NCBI GenBank assembly: GCA_964007475.1
Contig: OZ023273.1
Location: 127,714,732 to 127,778,731, forward strand
From: Hybos culiciformis
Taxonomy: Eukaryota > Arthropoda > Insecta > Diptera > Hybotidae
Direction: 5' to 3'
DNA: 64,000 nucleotides
Both the position numbers and the translations under genes were made by a program. Position 1 is the stretch's first letter; every line of letters starts with the position of its first letter. Below the pieces are notes generated by a model. That model did no database searches, was not told the DNA's origin, and saw only the letters and a program-made list of their open reading frames with translations. Shown here piece after piece: positions 13,623 through 24,167 of the stretch.

Positions 13623-14191
13623 CAAGTTTGTCAAACTCAAATCCTAACACGGGCCAAATAAAAAATTTTAAAGTTTATTTGAGCCACAAAAAAAAATATA
13701 AGTCTTAAATATTTATACTAATTTAGGTTTATTTTGAAAAGTAAAAAAAATATATATAAAATTAATATTTTTTCCCAGATACTTGGCACCTTTTTTCCGC
13801 AACCATCTTTCCTACTTCGGGGGCAATATTGTTTGCAGTGATTAATTTTAAAACTGACCCGAGATGACTGTCAGTAATTTGATCTTATTGGCGATTTATT
13901 TCCTTTCATGAGAGAAAATAATTCTTCGCACCGATAAGTACTTCCAAACATGGACATAATTTCATATGCGAATCTTCGAGTGTTTTCAAATCTGACTGGC
14001 AAATATTTGTAAAATTCAGACACTTCAACTTCAATGAATTTTGCCTTCAAATTAGAATCACACTGGATATCGATAACCTCCATTTGCATAGGATTAGGTA
14101 CTGATTCTATATTTATTGAGATTTTTTTTGTGCTGTTATATCGGGTGGGCCGCAAAGTTTTACGTTGTGGGCCGCAAGTTTGACATGTTTG
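13623..14191 (-). mobile_element. Internally deleted hAT-family DNA transposon
   Basis: A perfect 8-bp direct repeat, GTTTAAAT (13615-13622 and 14192-14199; 9 bp if the preceding G is counted), flanks the element, as expected for hAT insertion. The ends are imperfect inverted repeats: the left reads CAAGTTTGTCAAACTC and the right end, reverse-complemented, begins CAAACATGTCAAACTTG. Both ends carry GC-richer GGGCC/GCCGC blocks typical of hAT termini. The interior keeps only the C-terminal part of a transposase on the minus strand, so most of the element has been lost. Age unknown, but the target duplication is still intact. Confidence 0.85.
13762..14155 (-). pseudogene. hAT transposase C-terminal (dimerisation domain) remnant
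   Basis: An open frame of about 94 codons runs directly out of the right terminal repeat, so there is no real start codon. It reads through a region matching the hAT C-terminal dimerisation domain of the ZBED5/FAM200/SCAND3-type lineage: ...IDIQCDSNLKAKF..., ...FYKYLP..., FGSTYRCEELFSLMK and NKSPIRS. The frame then breaks. In another frame the expected continuation (TDSHLGSVLKLIT ... EKRCQVSG) runs to a stop at 13762. The N-terminal BED finger and catalytic core are absent and a frameshift is present, so this is a dead fragment. Confidence 0.85.
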
Positions 14192-14199
14192 GTTTAAAT

Positions 14200-14537
14200 A
14201 GAAGGAACTAAATTTTTTTTCAAGATAAATTTTTATGAACTTAATGTCTAAAAAAAAAAAACTTCTATTTTAGTAAAATCTCTATAAGTTTTTACTAAAA
14301 ACCTGTAAAAATATTTTATATGTATTATATGTATATAAATTTGCTTCCTCAGGACAATGTTTTTAAATTTGTTAACTTTTATTCATATGATTTTTAGCTT
14401 ACGATAACGTATTAAATTGAGTCATAAATTTTGTCATGGATACGTCCCCAAAAGAGTAATTTAACAATAATAATTTAATGTTTGGTAATTTATTTATACG
14501 CCAACACATAATTTTTTGTTATAAAAAATTATATGAT

Positions 14538-14568
<31 letters not shown>

Positions 14569-17500
14569 TTTGTCATTTTATTCGGACATTATTCATTGAA
14601 ACAATGCAATAATGTGTTTGATTTTTACTGCAGCCTGAACTACACAAGATTTAAATTTAAAATTATGTCGCGACGTAAATTTCTATAATTATACATGCTT
14701 ATGTACAGCATTATGTAAAGAAAGTTTTTATTTTTCATCACATTATGTATCTCCTCATTGATAATAAATACTTGTAAATATTATATATAGTCAAGCCAAA
14801 TTAAATTACTCGTAAAAGTTAATTCTTCATTTCAAATTGTCAAACAGAAGTAAGTTTATCATTTGGTGGTTTCAAAAACACCAGCATTTAGTTATGGCCG
14901 TCTGAGTAAGAGGAAACAATAATTTATTAATAATATAATTTACAATTTTTAATAATTTTCGATATGCTTTTGATTAAAAATCCATGACATTGATTGTTGG
15001 ATGGATTTTAGCGTGGTTTTTAAGTCTTCAAATTGGTAAGTTTTATGAGAAGATAGTACCTTCTAATCCGTTATCGTACAGTAGGAGTTATAAAATTATC
15101 TTCTATAATTTTTGTATCATAATTTTTTTTCCAATTCTTTTATGTAATGTAAAAAATTCTTAAAAATTAGCCCTGAGACATTCTTTAAGATAAAAACGTT
15201 TGAAAAAGAATTCTCATTCTTCATGCCACAATTTAAAAATATCTTAAAATTGACGAAAAAATTCATGGTTTTTCTAAATCTCAATATACATTATTATTAT
15301 CATTTGAAAATGATAATAATTTTTTTATGAAACTTACTCAAGTTATTCCTATATATAAATAATTCACACTTTTTATAAGTTGTTCAAAATAATTCATCCT
15401 TTCGGCTTAAAAGTTCTATTGCGATATTTTATTAAACCTAATAATAAGATATTTTACTTTTCTAAATCATTCAAGCTAAAGAAAGAATATTGACATAAAC
15501 AATATTATACATACCATCATTATAAAAAAGAGGGAACTTGGTTATGAAAAACTATAGCAAATGTTTCAAACATTTTAAGACAATTTTGTTGCGATAAGAA
15601 TTCCGATAAGAAATTAAGAATTTGAACAGGTATATCAGCTATCGAATAATATGATTTTTTTTCATTAAAAATAATTTGACATACAAATTATACAAAAAAA
15701 AATTCTTGACATTATATGTATTATGTATTTCAAAGGCTCCATATATGTAAAATATAAGAACAATTTTTTAAATGACACGAAGAGGAATGAAAACAAAATC
15801 AAATATAAGTAATATCAAAAATTTTAATAAAAATACGAAAAATATTTTATTTAAATTTAAATTTGAGAATGTTATTCCATTATTCATTGCATTTAACACT
15901 TTCATTAAAAGAAAAAATGAAGAACATGTTTCGTTTTTTAACCTTATTCAAAAAAAAAAAAAAAAATGTTTTTTAAATTTCTACCTTCGTTTCGTATACA
16001 CTATACATACATATATAAAATGAAAACTACCAACTGCAATTGGTATTCAATTTTCTTTTGGGTATTGAATAAAATATTAGTAAATTTTTTTTTTCCAAGA
16101 AAAATAATAAAAACCTAAAAATTTTGTTTTTCATTTCTTTCTTATATGTATTTTCAGCACAATTTTGAAATATAATATAAGCCAAAAACTTATTATTATA
16201 TTATTAATCTATAAAATGATAAAATATTTTAAAAAATATTAGAATATAGTATCTGCTTCTCAAAAGAAAATATTGAGTTTTTTCACTACAATCCAGAACG
16301 TTTTGCCACTTTTGTTACATTAGCTTTCATATGTTTCTTAGAGTTAGTTTCATTTAGCCTGAATATATCTTTTTTTGCACAAAATTCTATTAACAGAGCA
16401 TCATTGTTTTCTTAAATTTAAGAAATACCAAGTTAATTTTAGTTAGACTTTCCTTCTAGACTTGACCGTTGGTATATTAGAAGGATGCGTTTCTTTGAAA
16501 TTATTATACTAACAAATCGAGTTTCACTGTAAAATTCAATTATCAAATTTTGTTCAGGTATTTTTCAATGATGTTAAGAGAGAAATTATTTTAATTCATT
16601 CACTTTCTGTTTCATTTTTTTATTATCTCGATTAGAAGTTTTCGACTTAAATAACTTTATCAAAGTTATATTCCTTCCAAATGAAAAATTGCTATGACAA
16701 TTTATCTTAAATGGTATTTGAATCATTTAATTTTTGAAAAATATAAAAAGAACATAAAAGTTGTTGGTTTGTCTTCTTAGTTTATTCCATTCCCTTTATA
16801 AATTTTGCATATTTTCACGAATTACTTTTTTTTTTTACACTCAAATTGTAAAAAAATGTTAAATTCTGGATAATTTTGTATAGTTTTTTTGCAAGAAAAA
16901 TGCCTAGTGTAGAATACTTGCTTACAATATATATTTCACTTCTTTTCATTTTTTTTTTTTCAATTTAAAAAAAGAGGTAATAAAATTGTGAAAACTTAAT
17001 AACACTCTTTAGTCTTTAGTGTATACACAGACTTCACCATAATATTTCAAAGAAAGCATATAACGAAAATTACACTCGTATAGGTATATAGTATACAATT
17101 AATTCTCAACTTAATTTATTTAAATATATATACAAGGTTATATGGGGGGACTGAGAATTTTCTTCTGACTTGTACCTAGTTTGGTAGTTGTGCGTAATCT
17201 AATTTTTTGGCTTTATTCTGCGAACTTCTTCGAAAAATAGCAGTTGGTCAAAATATAACTGGAATTGTGAAAAACAATTGTATCGTAAATAAAGTTTCTT
17301 GTTAAAAATATTTCTTAAACTATTTGTTTTCTCCGTTATGTATTTAAAGTGATATTTAAGTTCAGTTTGTCGCGATTTTCCTTTAGTCTACATTAATTAG
17401 TTGAAATGGTTGATGAGTTTAGGCCCATGGACGTTTGAAGAAAACAAAATAAAATTTCAATGTTGAGTTCATGATGAATCCAACGTTAATTTTTACTATT

Positions 17501-19498
17501 ATTATTAAAATCTTTTAAATTGATCCGTTACAAGGCGCCGGCTGTGACTCTAAACAAAAATCAGTAAATTATGAAATTTAAGTGAAAAAAGTATTGTAAT
17601 ATAATAAAGATTCATTTATAATGCCACAAAAATCTTTATTAATAGGTTTCCTATTATATTTAATATTTTTTTTGTAGCCAAAAAAAATTGTCAACCTTTG
17701 GTCATTTTTTTTTCTTTAGAATGAAGTTAAGTTTTAAAATTGATTAGACGGTATTTAATATTAATTATTTTATCAAAATAATAATTTTAAAGCTAAAAGA
17801 TAATAAATTAAGGAATGACGAATAATACTCGTAAAAATATACATTTAATTTTATGATTAATTAGTCAATAATAAATTTGCTGAGCCTACTACCACCAAGA
17901 TAATTGCTTTCAGGCTACATTACTATCTATTAATAAAACTTAAATCCTCCCAAAATTCATAGTATCTAATAATGTTTTAAGAATTAACAAACCCCAGCAA
18001 TGTGCGTCTGAAGAAGTAGGTAGAGTTTTGTAATATTATATTTCCTAGCCTTGGTAAAAAAAAAAACTTAAATACATCAATTTTTCTAACAAAGCTTTCA
18101 TTTTCAATTCAACCACATGCAAAAGAGTTGTTCTAGCTAAATGTATGAACTATACTTACGAACATAACATTAACATACATAACACATATTTACATAATAA
18201 ATCCCCCTATCTGTATCTACCTATTTTTAATTTAACATAATATGTTTTTTCTTCACAAATATTTACGAGCTTTTTTGACGCATTGAGGAAAAACTTTAGA
18301 GAATTTATTAAAAAAAAAAAAAAAAAGGAACACTGTATAAGTTTTTTTTTTGTACCTTGTTAGTTCATGAATTCATGACTTAAAAATTCAACATGACAAT
18401 ATAAAATTATCTCATTATAAAATTTTTATCGTGACCAGAATAAAATTTTTCATATTTAGACATCAAAAACTTATTTGTTGAAAAAAAAAATAAAAAAAAA
18501 GCATACGAAAGGTGTGCAATTTTCCTTTATCATACTTTTCTGTAATTTTTTATGAGAAAAAGTAAAAGAAAAAAAAAAAAGTTTGTATTTTAAAATTTTG
18601 TCAGCTATACATTTCTTCCTCTGACAAATTACTATAAGTAGGAAAAAGTGACTAAACTTCAAGGCGGAAAGTAATTTGAAACTTCTAAAAATAAAAAAAA
18701 ATATTAAATTAATATCCAGTCATGCATTCGGAATATATTTCCTAATTTTTATAGAAAACTTTATCTTTAAGCCAGACATACGGGAAAAATATTTTCTACA
18801 ACTATTTCAAAAAAAAATATGTTTTTTTTTTTAATTTTAATTAATTCAATCTATTTATAAAGTGTTTTAATTAGACCGAAATTGAAATTGTACTGTAAGG
18901 CTAAGTTTGAGAACGTAATTCTCGAAGCATCATGTCCTAATATAAATTGTAGTGGGGACAAAATGAGCCTGAAAAGCCCGTTAGAATGAAAAGACATGAA
19001 ATTAGAACAATAATATGCAACTTAGAAATTGGACTTATATGATTCAACTCACCAAACACATTCAGGGAAAAACCCGATAGGAGAGAGACTTTGATGAAAT
19101 CGTGTCTTGCTGATCATTTTAGGCATCAAAACTTCATTAAAAAAACATAAAAAACATTTTAAACATAAAATTTTGCTCTATATCACTATTCTCAACACTT
19201 TAATAATATTTATATTCGAAATGATTCGGTGCAATTTAACATACGAAAAGATTTTTGTGCCATTACCATTAGATATGGAATTGTATAAATTTAAGCTTGA
19301 TATTTTTTGTCTCTTAAAAATTTTCGAAAATTAAATGAACTTGCAAATAACCACTAACCCTAACCAAATAATTTAGAGCATTTAAGAAATTACAACTCCA
19401 TACAAATTTTTAAAAACTAAAACATTATTTAAGGATTTAAGAAAAGAAAACAAACGATCGCAATAATATTTCCAATTTTCAATACAAGAAAAAAATTA
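14200..19498. other. Intergenic, no gene seen
   Basis: AT-rich spacer with homopolymer runs and short chance frames. A slightly GC-richer patch at about 18890-19110 was not recognised as coding or as a known repeat. Confidence 0.4.
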
Positions 19499-19505
19499 TA
19501 ATAAC

Positions 19506-19720
19506 GTCTGCTGAGAAATGAAACAATGTATAATGAAAAGTATAGTTTCGAGTAATTTGAGTTTAAAGATTTAACATAAAATTTTCATCTAAAAAACACA
19601 TTTTAATCAACATTAAGAATATTGAAAAATAGTTGTACTTATAAAATCGAGTACGAGGAATCGAATGTATTATCTAATAATGACGTATAAATATCATACG
19701 TTGTTTCATTTCTCAGCAGA
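19506..19720. mobile_element. Short TIR element (MITE), about 215 bp
   Basis: A perfect 20-bp inverted repeat, TCTGCTGAGAAATGAAACAA at 19507-19526 and its mirror at 19701-19720, bounds AT-rich non-coding DNA. TAATAAC occurs directly outside both ends (19499-19505 and 19721-19727), consistent with a 7-bp target duplication, with one unpaired G at 19506. The superfamily is unclear. Confidence 0.8.
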
Positions 19721-19727
19721 TAATAAC

Positions 19728-22700
19728 AAAGAAACAAAATTTATGTACTGATAATGGTACATAGTTTCGGAAATTTTTTTTATTGAAATATCTGAGAATG
19801 TTTATATGAACTTTGTCCTAACACTTAAACCATAATTGTGCTTTCACATGCTATTCGGTCGAAATAAATGTATATACTCTAAGATTTTGCAGGAAATTTA
19901 GGCATTAAAGTATAAAAAAAAAAAAAAAAATCTAAATACAAAATTGATACATTTTCTATAATATCACAACTTATTTATAAAACATCTTATTTATTTAAGA
20001 ATTTAGAAAAAGAAATGATTTATTGTTTTTTTTTTTATGGGATATAGGAAGTAATTTGTATCCACAAACTGCAACCATTTTTAAGTCTTCTCAAATTTTA
20101 TAAAAAATTAAATTTTATTCTTGAATCTTATACATATGACTGTATGTACTTATTTTTTATTTTTCTTTTTCTAAATACCGTTAAATTGTAATACTTTGTT
20201 TTCCAGGCTTCCACAATTTAGTTTACGACAATTTTATGGCAAACGTAAATTTGAGGCAAGCTAATGTGCATTTGGAGACTAGAAATTTTCTTTTTTCACA
20301 ATTTTATTTATGTTGATAATCTATTGAATTGGGGTTTATAGACATTTCGTAATAAACAATTAAATAAAATAGAAAAATAGAGCAAAAAGAAAAAGGGGTA
20401 TTTCAGTGTGACTTGTGTGCTATTTTGAAGTGACATGTGTGACACATTTGTAATTAATTTGGCTCTAAAAAACAATAAATCATCATGAAACAAAATTTAA
20501 ACTTTTTGGAATTTTTGAAGGTTGCTTAAATATGGAGATACACATTTTTTTTGTTTTGAGTGACGTGTGTTAAAAAAAATCAGGTTATAAATATACTCAA
20601 GAATTATTTTTATATGTTCCTTCATGGATTAAATAACGAAAACATTGAATAAATATTCTAAAACTACTTGTTCTCTCCTCTGCTTAAACTTAATCCATTT
20701 TAAAGTTGTCATTTTTGTTTTTCATATATTTCCCCCAAATTTTATTTTAATTCGTTTTAAAACAATTGTGATCATTCCAAAGCATTGAAATCATGCCTAG
20801 TAAAGTATATGGCAGAACAACATTCTAGCTGGGATCATAATTTAATTTAAATGAACTAACAATTTATCAAATATTTCTTTACAATTTATTCAGGCATTTT
20901 ATTTATGAATGTGATGATGTACATCAACTTAGTTGTCTTCTTCAACACAAAAGAAAATTAACTTAAAACAAAAAAAAAAAAAAAAACTCCTCTACAGAAA
21001 CCGTATAATTTGTATATTTTATTAATATATGAATTGTGTAATACACATCCTATGTATTGCAAAAGTTTATTAAAAAAATTCTTCCTGTTGAGGGACTCTG
21101 TTTTTATTTTATTCAATATGTTTTTCAGTTATCCTAAGGATGTATGGAATTTAATAATAAAAATGAAAAACATTTTTTTTTTTCCTATTTATATTTTATA
21201 AAAGTAAACACGTGCAATCAACCATAAATTGTGAGAGGAAAGTTTAAGTATCAATTTTGACGAATTTTTATTTATTTGGTTTTCCCTACATATATATATT
21301 TTTTTTTTTTAAATAAAGTAATAAAGCTTGGAAAAATAAATTTATGGGAAGAATTTAAGCATCTTAGCACTAAAATAAAACTTTAATATTTTTAGGATGA
21401 GTTTGTTATTTTTGTTTCCCTTCACATAATATACAACATTGAATTTTTTATATATTTAAAAATCTAATGAAAAGCAAAAAAAAAAAAAATATTGTGACTT
21501 CTACTCCATGTACCAAATCAGCATTAAAAAAATGTGTAAAAGTATTAAATAAAATAAAAAGCAACAGCTTGATAACGAAAAAATAATAATATTAAAAATA
21601 CCATGAATATATAGTTTTTAAATAAAAGCCGCACAATATCGAATCGCTAAAATGAAATCAGTAAGTTATTATATATTAAAATGTAAACAACCAAATTAAT
21701 CGAATATCTTTCGCGGGACAAAAAGTTAAGCTATTGATAACAAAATTATTTGTGTCGATGTTTATCAAAACTCGTCAATTCCACTTTTCAAAAAAAATGA
21801 GTATAATACATCGTTGGATTCGTCTTCGAATTTGCTATCAGTTTTTGCTATTTTTAAATTTAAAAAAAAAAATGGAATAGACGCGGTTTGATAAACATCG
21901 ACACATTTATTTAGATCGTTATATGCGAGAAATTTCATATTAATGTACAATGTATGACATTTTTATACAACATTGTTTAAGCCCGCGACAAATATCTGGT
22001 CTAAAATACATCAAATTCAAAAATTAACAATGTACGTATCTAACACATACATATATTTAAGTTAAAATTTTTTGTTATGAAAATCAATAATAATCTATCA
22101 TAGTCCATTAACTATTTATTCATTTATCGATTAATTTTTTTTTTTATTTTTAAGACAATAAATTATTTTTTAAAAATTCGTAGTATTTTTTAAGAAATTA
22201 ACTTATTTTTAAAATAGTTATCTGTATAATAGGCATTTACCTAGTACAAATATTTTAAGAACTTAAATCAAATAATAATTCGTACAAAAATTATGTACGA
22301 TACACAATTTCATATTACATACCACATAAATATGTTCATAAATACAAATAAAAAAAAAAGAATTTTTCACCTCTATTAGTGGCAAAAATAAGAAACTCGT
22401 AAAATAAAGAAAATTCATAAATTTTCAAAAGCAAAAAAAAAAGAATTGGACAATTATTTTATTATGTAATCACGTTGTCATAAGACAAAAATTTCATAAA
22501 ATTATCTGCCAAAAATGATAAAATAAAAATTATTTTTATGTATATATGTACAAATGATATAAAAATTTAATGAATTTTTGAGACTTCCACCTAATTTATT
22601 TTTGGAAGCCTTCATTACTTGTAGGTAGTAAAAATATTTTGTACAAATTTATTTTTAAAATAAAATATTAGTTCCTAAAAAAAAATTATTATTTCAAACC

Positions 22701-22776
22701 AAAATAGGCTAAAAAAATTAATTTTGGATCTATTTTAATCACAATGAATATTGAAGTCCTTTAAAATCTTTCATGG
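19728..22776. other. Intergenic, no gene seen
   Basis: AT-rich spacer with poly(A)/poly(T) tracts and short chance frames only. Confidence 0.4.
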
Positions 22777-22797
22777 TACACTCTAGAAAGTTTTGAT

Positions 22798-22857
22798 GTA
22801 AAATTACCACGATTATCGATGGTAATAAATTGCCATCGATAATCGTGGTAAATTTAC
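22798..22857. repeat. 60-bp near-perfect palindrome
   Basis: 25-nt arms (22798-22822 and 22833-22857) match at 24 of 25 positions around the loop TAATAAATTG. The core arm reads TTACCACGATTATCGATGG. It lies just inside the left terminal repeat of the composite element. Confidence 0.9.
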
Positions 22858-23076
22858 TCTGCATGTGTAACACAAAATATTTACACATTTTGGTGTAACG
22901 TTAAATTACTCTAGAAAAGAATAATTTTACATCAAAGTTTACGCGAAATTAACGCAAAATTACTTCCAATAGAGAAAATTTTAACATAAAGTCGTAATAT
23001 TAAACAAAAAATTACGCCAAAAGGTTGTAATTTAAATTTACACCAAAACGACGTAAAAAATTTTTAAATTTCAATA

Positions 23077-23144
23077 CCGTGGCTGGGTGGTAGCGTTGGC
23101 GGATTACAATGCTAAGGACGCAGGTTCGAATCCCGAAGACGGCA
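23077..23144 (+). other. tRNA-like sequence with Pol III A and B boxes (SINE-type head)
   Basis: TGGCTGGGTGG (23080-23090) resembles the tRNA A box and GGTTCGAATCC (23123-23133) is a perfect B box; the spacing matches a tRNA. CCGT and ACGG at the ends could pair as part of an acceptor stem. The T stem pairs poorly and no clean anticodon arm folds, so it is probably a tRNA-derived promoter or SINE-like head, not a working tRNA. No long RT-type 3' body follows, only a T-rich tract. Confidence 0.6.
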
Positions 23145-23342
23145 AAAGAAAAATTAAATAAAAAATTTTTTGGATTTTTTTTTCTTTTTTTGAATTTTTA
23201 TTTTTTTTGAATTTGTGTTTTTTTTTGAATTTTTTTTTTCTGAATTTTTTTTTTTTTTTTTGAATTTTTTATATTATTATTTTCTTTTCTAATTTCTTCT
23301 TTTAATTTCTTCTTCTAATTTCTTCTTATTGAATTTTTCTTA

Positions 23343-23403
23343 TGCCGTCTTCGGGGATTCGAACCTGCGTCCTTAGCATTGCAATCAGCCAACATTACCA
23401 CGG
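23343..23403 (-). other. Inverted second copy of the tRNA-like sequence
   Basis: The reverse complement repeats the first copy from CCGTGG to GACGGCA, with a perfect B box (23355-23365). It lacks about 8 nt across the A box (CTGGGTGG missing) and has a few substitutions, so this copy has probably lost Pol III competence. The two copies can fold against each other around the T-rich tract. Confidence 0.65.
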
Positions 23404-23530
23404 TATTCAAATTTAAAAACCATATAAAATAGAAAATATAAATTTGGTATACACATTTTCTGTGTGGTGTGTTGGCGATTTACAATATGCCTACAACTTA
23501 CGACTCTGATGTACTTTTTTAAATCCCAAA

Positions 23531-23980
23531 GTTTAAATTTACACCTGGAGTGTACACATTAAACTACAGAGTTTAAGTTTACACTGGAGGGTCTATCATT
23601 AAACAATAGAATGTAAGTTTACAGCATAGAGTATAACAGTATTAAACCACAGAGTTTAAGTTTACACCAGAGAGTTTTCGTTATTGAACCACAGGTGTAA
23701 ATTTAGACCAAGAGTGTAAAATGTTAAGCAACAAAGCGTATGCTTACAAAAAGGCGTGTATATTTTTAAACCATATAATGTAAATTTATATCAGAGCACA
23801 TATTATTAACCCACAGGATGTAAGTTAACAACAGGGAGATAATTAAACCAAGTAGTGTAAGCTTACACCAAGGAGCTTAAATTTTTAAGTCAAAAATTTT
23901 AAGTTTAAACCAAGTAGTGCATATTTTTAAGCCAACAAGGGTAAATTTATACAAAAAGAGTAAATTTTTAAACAACGACG
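23531..23980. repeat. Degenerate minisatellite, about 11 units of about 41 bp
   Basis: Successive units follow the pattern GTTTAAGTTTACACCAGAG...ATTAAACCACAGA, each 38-43 bp long and diverged from one another. Clear unit starts include 23531 and the following TTTAAGTTTACAC, TGTAAGTTTACAG and TGTAAGCTTACACC blocks. The array occupies the right third of the composite element. Confidence 0.75.
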
Positions 23981-24167
23981 AATAAATTTACCCTTATTTT
24001 TAATGTAAAAAACACACAACTTGTACAATTTTACTATTTTTTGTGAGTTTTATTTTTTTTACGCCTTTATCAGTTGAATCTTAAATAACGAGGGTAATAT
24101 TACATCAAAAATTACCATTATAATCGACGTAAAATTACGACCAAAACTATCGATTTTCTAGAGTGTA

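Larger units (their letters stand above)
22777..24167. mobile_element. Composite TIR element, about 1.39 kb, non-autonomous
   Basis: Begins TACACTCTAGAAA and ends with its mirror TTTCTAGAGTGTA. Similarity between the ends continues, with gaps, for about 55 bp (GTTTTGATGTAAAATTACC... against TTTTACGTCGATTATAATGG...). If the outer TA pairs are the target duplication, the element is 22779-24165. Left to right it contains a 60-bp near-perfect palindrome (22798-22857), an AT-rich section with repeated TTACGCCAAAA/TTACACCAAAA motifs, a tRNA-like sequence (23077-23144), a T-rich TTTTTGAATTT low-complexity tract, an inverted tRNA-like copy (23343-23403) and about 11 degenerate 41-bp tandem units (23531-23980). 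There is no open reading frame of any length, so it would need an outside transposase. The superfamily is not assigned. Confidence 0.75.

Noticed and set aside
15772..16023. 83-codon plus-strand frame
   Set aside because: Lys/Asn/Phe-rich low-complexity product in AT-rich DNA, ending in homopolymer-coded residues; no domain or splice support.
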